From contig WAEK01000018.1 in NCBI GenBank assembly GCA_011634665.1, positions 845,501 to 909,500 on the forward strand: a DNA stretch of 64,000 nt, in the 5' to 3' direction. Both the position numbers and the translations under genes were made by a program. A model generated the notes under the pieces. The model made no database searches, was not told the DNA's origin, and worked only from the letters and a program-made list of their open reading frames with translations. This document shows positions 37,101 through 49,261 of the stretch, piece by piece (the first letter of the stretch is position 1; each line of letters opens with the position of its first letter). This DNA is from Mortierella sp. BCC40632 (lineage: Eukaryota > Mortierellomycota > Mortierellomycetes > Mortierellales > Mortierellaceae).

Positions 37101-40100
37101 CCTAAATTGGTCAACTCCCTGTTGTCCTCCTTATTGAAGAAGGTCTTGTCGGGACAAATATACTTGCCATTGTGGAACTCGTGCAGAAGGAGATATTCGT
37201 TTCGTACAGCTCGACCTGCTGTCAGAGTCATCGACCACAGGTTTCCTGAAAGTGTGGTTAGCTGTCTTGACAGCGGAAGAAGCTGAAGTGAGAACATCAG
37301 TTCCATACAGAGATAGGTATCAAAGTCGGAGTGTCGTAGCATCCGATCTAGATCATCTGCGCTGTTGAAGTAATGACTGATACGCTCATAGTCTATATCC
37401 TCGCGGCTAATATCGAGTTGCATAGCAACCAGCTGTGTGAGACTGTAGCTCTTGGATCTAACATGTTCCTTTGCTCCTAAATAGGTGTCACACATCAGTC
37501 GTCCTGCCATCACTTGTTTTTCCGCAGCCGTAGTGTCACCCATGCCTCCTGCTCCTGTTTGAAGTTTGGGCCAGCTAAGCACGCAAAGGTAAATTATTTG
37601 AGAATTACTATGGGGTCTCTTGGAGCAAAATTCAAACAATGGGTATGTACAATGTTCTTACACTGTCCTGCGAAGTCTTCCGATTCGCGACCAATGATCG
37701 GCCTTGGTGTGCTTCATACGGTGAAGCAACACATCTAGATCAAATCCAACAAAGTTATGACCCACAATCACATCGGGGTCTGCCGAGATGATTCGAGCGA
37801 GTAGCAAGTTTAACAGGGAGCGTTCAGACGTGAGCTTCATGATCTTGATTGGACTCTTTTCAACGACTCTGTCAAATCCTGGAGGAAATGGACTTGTGGG
37901 TAGTTTTCGGATCAACATTTGCTTCGAGACATTCTTGCGATTGTTTTCCACTGAATCGTCCGGGCGCACCTCATGGTAAATTGATGTGCAAGCAGAAACC
38001 ACTTCGTTCGATTTGTCTTTGGGATTGATAACTGTGCGCAGACTCAGTGACATCACGCAGAGCGGAGGAGGAGGGAGATCCGGAGACTCTAAGATTACTT
38101 TGACATCCTTTGCTCGTTGTACTGAAAACTCTGTTTTGCACCAAGAAATCTATTATGGGGTGTTTTATCGGAGAGTTATAAAATATGATGAGTAAATGTA
38201 GGTTTAAGCACAACTCATTCTAGGAGGCACTAGCCGTAAACATACCTTGGCAGAGTTTGGCTGAGCACTAGAAATTTCAAGCCATGATGGTCCCATAAGC
38301 TTGCGTTTGATAATAAAGTGCTCAAGTGCGCTTGTGTTGGTTCCAAATACATGGCTGAATGTCTCTCCCTTCAGCTCAGAAGGCAGGGCTGGCACTAAAA
38401 AGCAAATGCACCGTCAATATAATCCAGAGAGTAGTGTGTCAGTGGAGAGGACTCTGTTTTGGAAAAACCACCAAAAAGCTAATGTTTGTCAAGAATACGA
38501 TCACATACTGGTGTAGCTGTAGACAACTTTTAGGTATTCGGCAGATGAGGGGATACCAGGCAGGTCAAAAGCATAGTTTCGCATCACTGGCTTGGCTGCC
38601 CATGACGAGATCTTGTAGGATTGTCGGATATTATCGAATTCATTGTAAACATCCTCCAAACCGACATCAATATTTGATTCGTTCCCGCTCATGTCAGCTC
38701 GATGTTTCCTTGGTAAAACAAACAAATTGCGCTCCATATTATGGACAGCGACAGCGCAGCTGATAAATGTGTTGGACGTTTTTTGAAACACCTAATGATA
38801 GTTTTGTGAGGAGTGATTGCAGGGTGGTGAAATGTTTGTTAGAGATAGGTGTGGCGGACAAAATCATTAGAGTTAATTTAAATACAATGGACACAACCAT
38901 ACCTTGCCAAAGAGGTACACAACACCCCTGACTTCACAAGCATCAATCCAATACATCCTGAGTGTGCCGTCATCCTCCTTGACGCTTGACTCCTGCACAT
39001 CTGTCACCACCTCGACTTCCTTTGTATCCACATAGGTTTGGTTCATAGTCTGCTCAACCGCCATCCAGTTTTGTCGTTTATCGTCGTCAGATTGTTTAAT
39101 GACGGTTGCTTTAGCCTTGACACTCGAGTCGTTAACAAGTCTCATCGGTGTCTTTGAATGCTTGGCCAAGATAGGTTTGACTTCGAGTGGCATAATTGGC
39201 TCGTCATCATTGTCAAAGGGGTTTCGCATGGGTTTCTTTGTGATAATCATATCTTCCTCCTGTTTGATCGTGACTTCTGGTTCCGGCGAAAGGGGCGCGG
39301 CAAAGTCATCAAAGTCGTCATGGTCATTGATTTCAAAGCCGTCATCGCTGTAGTCAGGTTGAAGGTTGGAAGAAGAGGCCCGCGATGGCCCGTCATGATC
39401 GTCATCTTCGATTTTTAGAGGGCCCATTTTCTTGATAAGAGAGCGCTATGCAAATGTTAAGGAGATGAATAGAAAGGTCAGATCCATCCATTCAAGAAGG
39501 CTATAAACTGAGGTTGAATATCGCGGACAGCTCCAAACCATACTGTTGGTGTCACAAGAGGGGCTCGTCTACTGGGAGCTGATGGGGGCTTCTTTGTTGG
39601 GGTGGTTGGAGTAGACTGATCCATATCCTGAAGGAGAGAAGAAAGAAAGTCGTTGTCTGCAGGGCGCTCCTTTGGCTATCATTCATTGAGGTGAGGAGTA
39701 GTTATAAGAAAGAGAATGTGAGACTTCAGTGCATTGATCTGCGCACAGATTCAGTGGTGTACAAGGTAAATCGCTTACTGCAACTGGGCGGCTGACTTTT
39801 GGCCGAGATTCGGCCTTCATGAAGGCATCTCTGATGTTTTCCTTTGCCTTTGGCTTTGGCGCATCTCTGGCAAGGTTTTTCCCTTTCCCATTCCGTTTAG
39901 AGTCTAGAGAGATATCGACAACAATATTGGATGTTAGTACAAAATGAACTTGCTCATGATAGCGGATTTGGAATCTACAGGCCCTGAGCATGAGTGAGAA
40001 CAATCCCGAGGTTCCTTACTTGACCCTTCTTCATAAACTTCATCCGAGTAGTACTCTCGTTCTTCCTGACCATCGTCTACGTAGCCTCTACCATCGTCAT

Positions 40101-40464
40101 CCTCAACGAAATCGTCATGGTCTTCCTTGAGCCTCTTGAAAAGACGCTCGTCGGACACCTCCTCATACATATCCTCTGCATCCTCGGCCTATTATGAATG
40201 AGACGTTTTTTTCGTTAATTAAGATGAATGCGAAAAAAAAAAGATGTAGATTACCATCCAAAGGGGGTAGTAATCTCCACAGACAATGGTGGGAAAGGCA
40301 TGTTGGATGAACACTGAACCGCTGAATGAGCATGGCGTGGCAAAGGTGGAACTTGCCTCATACTGGGCGATGCGTGATCCGCCTGACCTCCTCAATTCTC
40401 GGAGTTGGGCCAAACTGGAGCTGGCCTTCTTGTCGGTGGCCCTTCTCTTTTCCCTGGAACTCAT
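34196..40464 (-). CDS. POL1: DNA polymerase alpha catalytic subunit
   Basis: Family B polymerase that extends RNA primers made by primase at origins and on the lagging strand. The gene has many exons on the minus strand, starting at ATG 40464 ([20 protein letters not shown]) and ending with TAA 34196-34198. The N-terminal signature [14 protein letters not shown] with [15 protein letters not shown] is specific for Pol alpha. Catalytic motifs in gene order are [10 protein letters not shown] (about 36930-36959), [19 protein letters not shown] (about 36410-36470) and VIYGDTDSI (about 36168-36195). The exonuclease-like region [20 protein letters not shown] lacks the catalytic acidic set, as expected for Pol alpha. 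The C-terminal zinc modules are [32 protein letters not shown] and [10 protein letters not shown], followed by [19 protein letters not shown]. Intron 1 appears to be GC-AG. The identification is very firm; most inner junctions were not resolved base by base. Confidence 0.95.
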
Positions 40465-41004
40465 GACAAGGTCGGTTTTATTACTGGAGGGCAGGGGGAG
40501 AGAGTAGGGCAGGGACGAGTGAGGATGGGACCGATGAAGAAAAAAAAAAAAAAAAAAAAGAGAGAGAGAGAGAGAGAAGGACGTTGGGTTGCAGAGTCCC
40601 TGGCGTTCTGATAGAGAAACAAGTAGCAAAAAAAACACACAACAAGAACGCGTCCGAGAGATTTCATTTGACTGCTTGCCACCGACGGAAGACTGTCTCA
40701 ACGCAAGTCTTGCGTTGCAGGGCCAAAGGAAGGGGAGGGGTGAGAGACCTGATCTTGTCGTTCCTCTACCACTGCTCTGTTGCTCTGCTGTTTGTCTGCA
40801 ACCCCCGCGACATCCGCACTGGCCCATGCTTACCCCTCTCCCCCTGCGTCCTGTCCACCTGCTTGTCCTCGCTGTGGCCCATTTCCATTTGGTTGCTGTT
40901 TTTGTTCCCCGATTCCCATCACTCCAAGACTCATCAGCACCGCCTTGAATAAAAGAAAGACTCCTTTCTCATCACCCTCTCTTCCAGTCCAACTCATTTT
41001 CACC
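40465..41004. promoter_or_regulatory. Shared divergent promoter of POL1 and the GT31-GT32 gene
   Basis: The 540 bases separate two start codons pointing away from each other. On the POL1 side there is an A run and GA tract (40539-40577), which is CT-rich in POL1 sense. On the other side there is a C/T-rich leader up to 41004. One ACGCGT hexamer lies at 40648-40653. Confidence 0.6.
40648..40653. promoter_or_regulatory. MCB-like ACGCGT element upstream of POL1
   Basis: The palindrome ACGCGT lies about 185 bases before the POL1 ATG. In budding and fission yeast this is the core site of the MBF G1/S activator, and POL1 is a known target. A single hexamer is weak evidence; another ACGCGT at about 8511 is not near any start codon. 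Confidence 0.4.
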
Positions 41005-44000
41005 ATGCCGCCCGTAAAGTTGAATGGAACTTAAATTTCTCTTGTTGCTTACAATCGACCTCTTGTAACTTTTCAACTCATCCATCTTATTCCCTTCTCT
41101 ACTCTCTCCAGCTAAGGCCACCAATATACTCCCTTGACGAAAAGTCTCACTATGTATACCTCACGCGCGCTCTTCGTATGCTCTGCCTCGGTCCCGCTGT
41201 ATGGGGCGTCTATATCCACCTTCAGCAGGCTCAGGAGATCGCAAATAGAGACGCACGTTCCTGGATGATCATGAAGAGCTCGGCTCTCGACAACTATGTT
41301 GGCATTCTTTGGGTACTTTTATTTTTTTATTTTTTTATTTTTTTTTATTTTTTTTTTGTCAAGTCTTTCATACTGCCTCTTGAGACATGCTACAGCATTT
41401 CAAACTTGGTCGATATGCTAACGTTTTCCCCTGACTTTATTTTTGATTCGATTTAATTCATTATGAAAGTGCTTATTGGGCGGTCTATGGAGTTTTTGGC
41501 TTACCAGCAATTTGATCCGCCGTTGGTTTAATCGCTACGAACCACGACCTGCCATGATTCGACTCTTTACGCTCGCCACCATCTTTTGGTTCTTTGTTGT
41601 TTCATTCGTTTCCTTCTTTGGTGCGGATGAACCCATCTGGCCTTGGATGGCTATTTGTGCCATCCTTGCAGTCGCGCAAACCATCCAAACCGTCCACTAT
41701 CGTTTCAGGGGCATGTATCGAGTCGACCCCTTAAATCATCACTCTCCAAGACCAAACAGCAGCCTACGAAATGTCGATCCACGCTTTGTCATTCTCCGAA
41801 CTGTCTTGATTCCAGGAGGTGTCATCTCGTTCATCACAATGATGATGCTCCTCTACCAAAACAACACTCGACCTTCTTCAGCAGAGATATTGGCATCAAC
41901 AGGCGCTTCAGCCATTGCAAGCTTGAACGCAGCCAAACAGGTGCTGACTTCATCTCAGTTCCAGGTCCTGATCCTCATTTTCTCCTCCTGGACACCTAAA
42001 GGCTTTCAAAAGAGACAGGACGTGCGTGAATCAGCATTACGTCTCTTACCAACAACCTCTCCCAAGGTCTCCTTTACATACAAATTCATTTTGGGTGAAC
42101 CACCGAATGCTCGTGTCCGAGAGGCTCTTGGTAGTAAAATCAAAGAGGAACAGGAAGAGCATGATGATATTCTGATTTTGCCTGTCTCGGACACCTATGA
42201 AGATCTGAGCCTCAAGGTCTTTAAAGCGCTCGAGTGGGGTAATCGATTCAAGTTTGATTTTTTGTGCAAGACAGATGATGATATATTTGTTCGGTGGGAC
42301 ACAGTCGCGCAAGAATTGATTCATCTAGGGCCGACACACTACTATTGGCGCGGACTTGCCTACTGGTAAGTGATATAGATTTTTATGTTTCTTAATCTTT
42401 AACTTTCCAAGATTTCAATTGACAAAGGGGTCATTTGTTAAAGGGAGAAAAAAATTGGCTCATATTCTTATTTTTTTGGACAATCTCTCACTTCTTTTTT
42501 TTTTTTTTTTTTTTTTTTTCTCTACAGGGATATGGCGCCGATTTCAAACCCAGAGAACAAGAATATTGAAAGTGCTTTCAACCTTAAAGTCTTGCCACCT
42601 TTTGTTGCCGGTTGTCTCTACATCTTTTCTCGTGATATCGTTACGTTACTCACCTACCCAGGTCCAAGAATCTTCACCAAGAACGAGGATCAAAACATTG
42701 GAATTTGGTTGCATGCCTATAATATTCAACCAGTTCATGACCGAAGGATTCAACAATGGGATGTATGCGAGGATGACATGATCGCAAAACATTTTTCGGA
42801 CGCCTTCACTCCTCAGGAATCAATGCTCACCATGTACAAGAACGTTGTTGAAGGTCGTGCACTCTGTTCAGGATTCCGACAGAATAATTGTGCTGCCTGT
42901 TATTCTTGTATGGGTCGGTCAACGCATTGGAAGGATTGGGGGGTTAGTTGTGATGCCGTCAAGGGTATCACTACTTTGAAAACACATTCACTCTATCATG
43001 GAGATGCAACGGTTGAGATTAAGGATGCTATGCCATCACTTGATTTCACTTTTAACGGGACATCCAGGGGCAGCACTCCAACAGATAGCCAAATAGAATG
43101 GATCATTCCTGGAGTCTTGAATGACGCTAGCAGCATCTATTCAGATACGGATCAATGGGCTCGACTTCACTGGGCGATCTGGACAACAGATCCCGTTAAG
43201 ACCTGGTTACCTCGACACTTTCAGGCCATCGAGACCTTATTGGTTCACAATCCGGACGCAGTCTTGATCATCATCTCGAACACACTCCCAGCCAACTTTT
43301 TCGACACCTATACCCAACAAGGCTATCAAATCTACATTCTCGAGTTCTCAAAGGAGTTACTCTTACAGCGAAAGTGGTTTTTTAGTCCCAATACAGAAGA
43401 TTGGCTCAAGCGTTGGGACGATTGGGTAGAGGCTGACCCATTCTTTCCTATGCACCTTTCCGACTATCTATTACTTGTCGCCCTCTACAAGTATGGAGGA
43501 CTCTACATGGACATGGATGCACTCTGGATTCGAGCTCCTCAGGACAGGATGACAGAATTCATTGGTGCAGACCTTTCAGACAGTCCTGAAGATCTCAGCT
43601 GGGCCTTGGATGATCAGAATAATTATTTGGCCACGGGTTTGATGCGATTCCAACGAGGTCGAGCCATGTTCCGACATATCGCCGAGCGGTATTTTACGAT
43701 TACAACCTATGATCCTCAATGTTTCAATTGTTATGGACCCAAGGCCTTTACGCAATATGTCAAGTCACACCAACAGACAATCATCAACAATGGTATGCAG
43801 ATCCTTCCTCGCGAAGGTTTGTATCCATACAACTGGAAAGAAGTTGAAGGCGCGATCAAGAAGACTCGTCCACCTGTTGACCCAGAACAGGAGCTAGTCA
43901 AGATTGAGGAACGCGGAATTGGTTTACATCTTTATGGAAAAGTGACCAGCAAGAAGCCAATCGAAGAGGGAAGTGTTGTGGCAGCTGCTTTGAGAACTTG

Positions 44001-44607
44001 GGCATTGGAACTCTTTGAAACCTCATCTTCCTCAGCTACAGGATCTGTAAAGCAATGGCTTCAGGGACCCAAAGTGTTGTACTTTACAGAGATGCCACTA
44101 CGAAAGGCTGGAAAGCCTCTCAAGTCTTCCACGACCTCTTCTGCAACGGAGGCAGGAATTGCATTTTTGGGAAAGACGCCCGGTGCATTCCAGGGGCTGG
44201 ATGCGGTTTTTATTCGGGGTCCTGGGAAGACCCCTTCCACAGCCACCAAGACATTGATAACCAAGAAGGCCTCGCTTCTGATTACAGTCCGGGATGGCTC
44301 CGTCACCATGGATCCTTCTGCTCCGTCATCATTAACGTTACTTTCGAAACCCCCGACGACGGATAAAACAAGGACAAATATGGCAGATGCAGGTGCAAGA
44401 AAGATCGAGATGGATTTGGGCGACAGTGTAACGATGGCACAGTTGAACCTAGTGTTGTCCAGGATCCGATACCTTCCTCCGCCATCATTACCATCATTAC
44501 CCAAGACTTGGGGAGGTACAGATGAGATTTTCATTCGAGTCATATTTGGTGAACTGCAGAAGGAGCTTGTGATACCCGTCGTCCGCAAAACTGGCCAACG
44601 ACCATAA
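41005..44607 (+). CDS. Membrane glycosyltransferase with GT31-like and GT32-like domains
   Basis: There are four exons, 41005-41013, 41112-41312, 41470-42365 and 42528-44607, with all phases agreeing, giving 1061 residues. Exon 1 codes only for MPP; if it is wrong, the next in-frame start is Met26 at 41178. About five hydrophobic segments (residues 23-40, 62-84, 102-121, 126-144, 177-198) suggest a polytopic Golgi or ER protein. The first catalytic unit looks like GT31 (beta-1,3-galactosyl or GlcNAc transferase): RQDVRESALRLL, KTDDDIF at 337-343, PPFVAGCLYIFSRD at 392-405, EDQNIGIW at 422-429. A Cys-rich linker follows. The second is like GT32 (DXD sugar-binding region, PF04488): WAIWTTDPVKTWLPRHF and KYGGLYMDMDALWIR, with DMD at 697-699. 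Residues about 885-1061 form a separate C-terminal module. The products are not known; it probably builds a cell-wall or glycoprotein glycan. The family calls are good; the fusion is seen in one continuous exon. Confidence 0.85.
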
Positions 44608-44897
44608 CTACAAACAGCAACAGCAACAGCAAACAACAAACAACAGGCACTGGGGGGTAGACCAAATGGTGTTTTTTCTTTGCTAGTAGAGATTATATTT
44701 AGGTAGTGTACAATACAGCTATACAGGAATGTTTTTTAGCAAGCAAAAAAGCAAGCGGGGCAAACGCAAGAATGCAGCAAATAACAATAACAAAAAGGAC
44801 AGTATACGAAGCTAGAAGAGAGGAGAAGGAGAGAGAACACGTTCATGCTAATGAATGGGAGCGAACATTTAGGATTATGAGTGTGGTGTCAAGAATG

Positions 44898-44949
<52 letters not shown>

Positions 44950-45082
44950 AGTGTATGTGCAGAAATAAGAAAAAGAAAAAGAAAAAAAACCCCCTCTCAC
45001 CGGAGGAAGATCCAGGCGGAATACCCCCATAGATATCAGACAAAACGGCTGCTCGATCCCAAGTTCAAGTTATTTTTTTTTT
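44608..45082. other. Short spacer between convergent genes
   Basis: Holds 3' flanking sequence of both neighbours and a GA microsatellite at about 44900-44945. No gene was recognised. Confidence 0.5.
44900..44945. repeat. GA dinucleotide microsatellite
   Basis: About 22 GA units between two convergent genes. Confidence 0.9.
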
Positions 45083-48000
45083 TCATAAAAAGAAAAAGGA
45101 GAGCAGTCGGGCCACGCTTCTTTTTAAACCCCACACGTCCTGCCAGAGCTCCTCCTCTTCCTCTTTCCAGACCTGCGACATTTCGAGATCACCTCCATTC
45201 TGATCCCAGATGTCTCGAAAGATGATCATCAGGTTCTGGAGCCCAAGAAGATAGCCCTTATCCGGCTCTCCAGGATGCATGGGTGGATAGGGCGGCATCT
45301 TGTCCTCATCAAAGATGCCTGATGTGCAATGCGCAAAATCAATCACCTTCAGGTCCAATCTGGGTCGACCTCCCTGAGATGGCTGCTGCCTCGGTGGTTG
45401 TGCACGAATCGTTCGAGGTGGATGTGGATGAGACCGTTGCTGTGACGGACTTCTGTGGCGGTGACGATGGACCGGTGACTGAGGCTGATTGGATTCCTTA
45501 GAAACATCCTTGGTTGAATGTTGATCATTTCTATTCGAGTTGCTCCTCAAGGGAAGTGACTTTCCTAGGACGGACCCTCGGCGAGAGCGAGTGACAGGAG
45601 GTGGGAGCGAAGACGCATGGCCGTCATAGTACATCAGCAGACTGCTGGCATAGAAACGATACCCGCCAAGACTCTTGATAATCTTTGCTAGATCTCTCAG
45701 TTTCTTTAGCAGGATCGGAATATGTCCCAGTACAACCTCCGAACCATTAAACAAAAACTCTTTGAGCGTCAGTGGCAGTGTCTCCTTTGTCAACTTGCGC
45801 CCATAGTACTTGTTTTGGAACAAAAAGCGCTCCGTAGTGATGTTATAGACCTGGCCAGGGAAAAAAAATATATAATATATTATAAAAGAGGAATGTACTT
45901 TAGTAAGCGGGCATGTGGAGGGTATCTTATAGTAACCTTACTAGGAGACCACGGCCACTTTCATTCATACACACGTGCATGTATTTGTTAGTGTTGTTTA
46001 CACCATCACAACTCGATCGACTTACCTGCATACCGCAGATACGGATTCCCGTCTCATAGCTTGTAGTCTTTTGGCACTTGCGTGTCTGACTCTTCATTTT
46101 CTTCTCGGTAGCCCAAATACCATACTGTCTTGTACCCATCTTGATATCAAGGATACACGGAGCCTTCAGCCCATCCGTCAAATCTTCTAACAAAATGTAT
46201 TTTCCAGGTACTGGATCGGACGGTAAAAAGACTCGCTTCGGGGCTTCTAGTTCGCCTTCTTGTTGGTGGAGCACCTGCGACGTCTCGTCTTGTCGAGTGC
46301 TATGACTGTTCATCGTCGACTCATGAATGACTCGTGGGGGCATCGAATGACGCAGATAGGTTGCAGATAGTACTGATGAGTCCTTTCGTAGGTCGCTCAT
46401 GTCACGTCGACCAGAGGGGTCAAGAATCCATTGATTTCGTCCGATTGGAATCGCACTACTATCCTGCTCTTCAGCCAGGATTGGTCGACCACTTTCATTG
46501 TCCTGGATGGCGGGTCCATTGGTCTGTACTGCTGATGCAGCATGGGCACCATGATTGTTGTGATCATCCAGTATGGTCTCTGGGAGTTCGAGGTCATCCA
46601 TGTGGAACATATCATGCTGTGCATCGTTCGTTACTGATCGTCTCTCTGCTGATGAACCATCGCCACACTGGTTCGATTTGAGGGCAAAGTCCATGGACCT
46701 CTGAGATTTGAGCGCATGGGAATTGTTGCTCTCTGGACTTGGCCCAATGGTGAACCTTACTGGAGAGTCTCCGCCTTCTTCGTTTGCCCGCGCTTTGTAC
46801 TCTTCGCGCGACGCCATTGCTAGGTTAAGGTTTGAAAGAGAATGACGACGAGTCACTTGCGGCCTATAGTCCTCTCCTCCGGAGGAGTCGTGGGATTGTG
46901 AGCAGAGACCAGACGGGTTCTTGGTCGTAAAACCAAAGTGCTGCCGGAAGGCCTTTGCGCGAGCGCGTAGAGAATGGGGCGAGAGTACCTCTTTCAGAAC
47001 TTTTTCCTTGAGTGCAAGGTTGATCCTGGTCAGTCCTCGAATCTTTGTGAAGCTGGCGGGGCTCGACATGGTCGAAGCTGTGGGGAGGCTAGAGTGGGTT
47101 GGCACTGAAGATGCACAACCCGCGCTGAGAAACGAGTCCTGAAAGCGGGGGCCAAGTCTCGAGTCCAGTGACTGCCCTTCCTCAACAATGTCGACAGTTG
47201 ATCCGGGGAACCGCCCTGGCGTTGATGGCCACTTCCAAGACTTTTTCATCTTTTCAAGCATCGCATCTGTCACCATGTGCCGATTCTTTTCCAGCACTAC
47301 CTCAGGAACAATCTCGCCTGGTCGACCGTCCTCTGTATCCGGGAGCTGACGATAGGTGACGTTTAGTACTCCCAAATAGGCGGGGATAAATGGTAGGACT
47401 TCGGGATGGTGTGCTTCCAAATACTCGTAAAACACTTGCTCGTTTGCCGAGACAGGCTTACAGATTGCTTTGTTGGAGAAGCGGAGGATGGAAGCATGAC
47501 CACCGACCTGGTTTGTAAAAGGAACAAGCGGCAATGCGGGCGAGTCCGAGTGATATGCTCCTGTCTCCTCTCCAAAGTCTTCGTCTGCGGAATGCCATGA
47601 ATCATTGCCATCGTCGTCTGAATCTGGATCGTTGTCTGTGTCAGGTTTATCGTCGCGACCCTCATCCTCATCTGAACTGTAGCCATGATCTGCTGTTTCT
47701 GGATCAGCACTTGCGCGGCCTTGATCGCTCAGAGACTTGGGGTGCTGTGGACTCTCCAGTCCAGTGTTCGTATGGTGATTGGAGAGGGGATCCTGATTCT
47801 CATTCGGTGATCGCAGCTCCTGTGGAGGTGCCCAGAACGAATTTTGGATCTGTGCTGCAATTGCTGATGGCGATTGGATCCGTGGGCTGGTTGGTCCGTG
47901 CCGCTTCTTCCCAGAAGACTCGGGCGTTGGCAATTGGGCAGAAAAGGCTGAGGCATTGGCAGGGAAGCCATGCTTGGCGCGGAACGTGGGTGAGAGGACC

Positions 48001-48866
48001 TCCTTACGCGAGGACGCATTCGAGCTAGCTGTGGTGCTATTAACAATTATGACATTGTTGTTGGTGCTCGCTGCAAGTGTGTTTGCAGCAAGAAGCGCGC
48101 CGAGCGACTTTCTCTTATTTAAGGCGGAGAGTGGCGAATGACAGTTTTCGGAGAGAATATCCGAGTCTTCTGGGCCGGACATTGGTGAGTCTGGTATCGA
48201 GTCATCCGAATGCAACGAAGCTCCGGGAGAGTTTTGGCCAGATGAGGTGTAGTGCAGAGCTGGAGTACTTGCACTACCAGCTGCACTCCCGCCTGCGCTA
48301 CCGGTGCCACTGCTCGTCGATCGAGATCTGTGATAGAGGTCACTCTTAAGTCGCGCTGGGGGGTTGGGCCGGGGCTTGAGAGAAGGTGGCAACGAAGAGC
48401 TGAAGGAGATGGTAGTCGGCAGAGGTCTAGCTGATGAAAAGTCGGCAGCGCCGTTGACGGGCGACATTTCGTCTGGAGTGGCTGTCATGTCTGGGACAGA
48501 AATAGTTGTTGGGACGGAGCGACATTGCATGCTACTGCTGCTGCTGGATCCGATAGGAAGACTAACATGGCCCGGTCCTGAGCCCTGTCGACATCTTGGA
48601 CTGGTGCTATCAAAGTATGAGGATGCAGAAGTAGAAGGTGATGGGACAGGGATGAGGCCTGAATCAAAAGACGGCGGTGAGGATGGCGATGCAGAGAAGA
48701 AAGAAGTAGGGCTCGTAGACTGAGGCGGGAGAGTAGGTGTGGTGGAGACCCCGTCCTGCGGAGACTGCTGCTGTTGGGAAAAGGCGGGTGAGGAGGTAGC
48801 AGAGGCGGGAAGGGCGTGATGCAGCAGGGGCTGCTGATGGGGATGTTGTTGGTGCAGCGCTGACAT
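45083..48866 (-). CDS. KCS1: Inositol hexakisphosphate kinase (IP6K / Kcs1 type)
   Basis: Makes inositol pyrophosphates (5-PP-InsP5 from InsP6) that control phosphate signalling, vacuole shape and other processes. There are two exons, 48866-46026 and 45850-45083, giving 1202 residues. The start ATG follows a GA-rich (CT-rich in sense) leader. The first 500 residues are disordered, Ser/Pro/Gln-rich with an acidic stretch [20 protein letters not shown]. The catalytic part begins at [29 protein letters not shown] (the family PxxxDxKxG motif) is at residues 903-911, SSLLMYYDG at 1016-1024 and VIDFAH, the metal-binding end motif, at 1116-1121. About 280 low-complexity residues separate the lysine region from PCILDIKMG, and about 90 His/Pro/Ser-rich residues separate SSLLMYYDG from VIDFAH, as in yeast Kcs1. 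All motif residues are intact. The identification is firm. Confidence 0.93.
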
Positions 48867-49228
48867 TGGGATGCTGAGATGGATTTGTGCAGTTGTGAGG
48901 CTGTGTGTGTGTGTGTTTGTGTGTTTTGTTTGTATGAATGAAAGAGAGCGAGAGTGAGATGAGGGGGGTGGGAGGCGCCGTTGAGAGTTGCGGGGATGTT
49001 TTCTTGGTTCAGACAAGGAAGCAGTGCCGATAGGTCATTGGCAGCATTGACTGATCTACTTTGACAGGACAGAGAGCGAGGTTAGCGCACAGGGCTGGCC
49101 AGAGGAGGGAGAGGGGAGGACAGAGCACGGAGCAGACAAACAGACAGAGAAATAAAGTAATAATAATGAAAATGAAAATGAGAGATAGAGATAGAGAGTG
49201 TGTGTGTATGTGTGTAAGAGAGAGTGTA

Positions 49229-49261
<33 letters not shown>

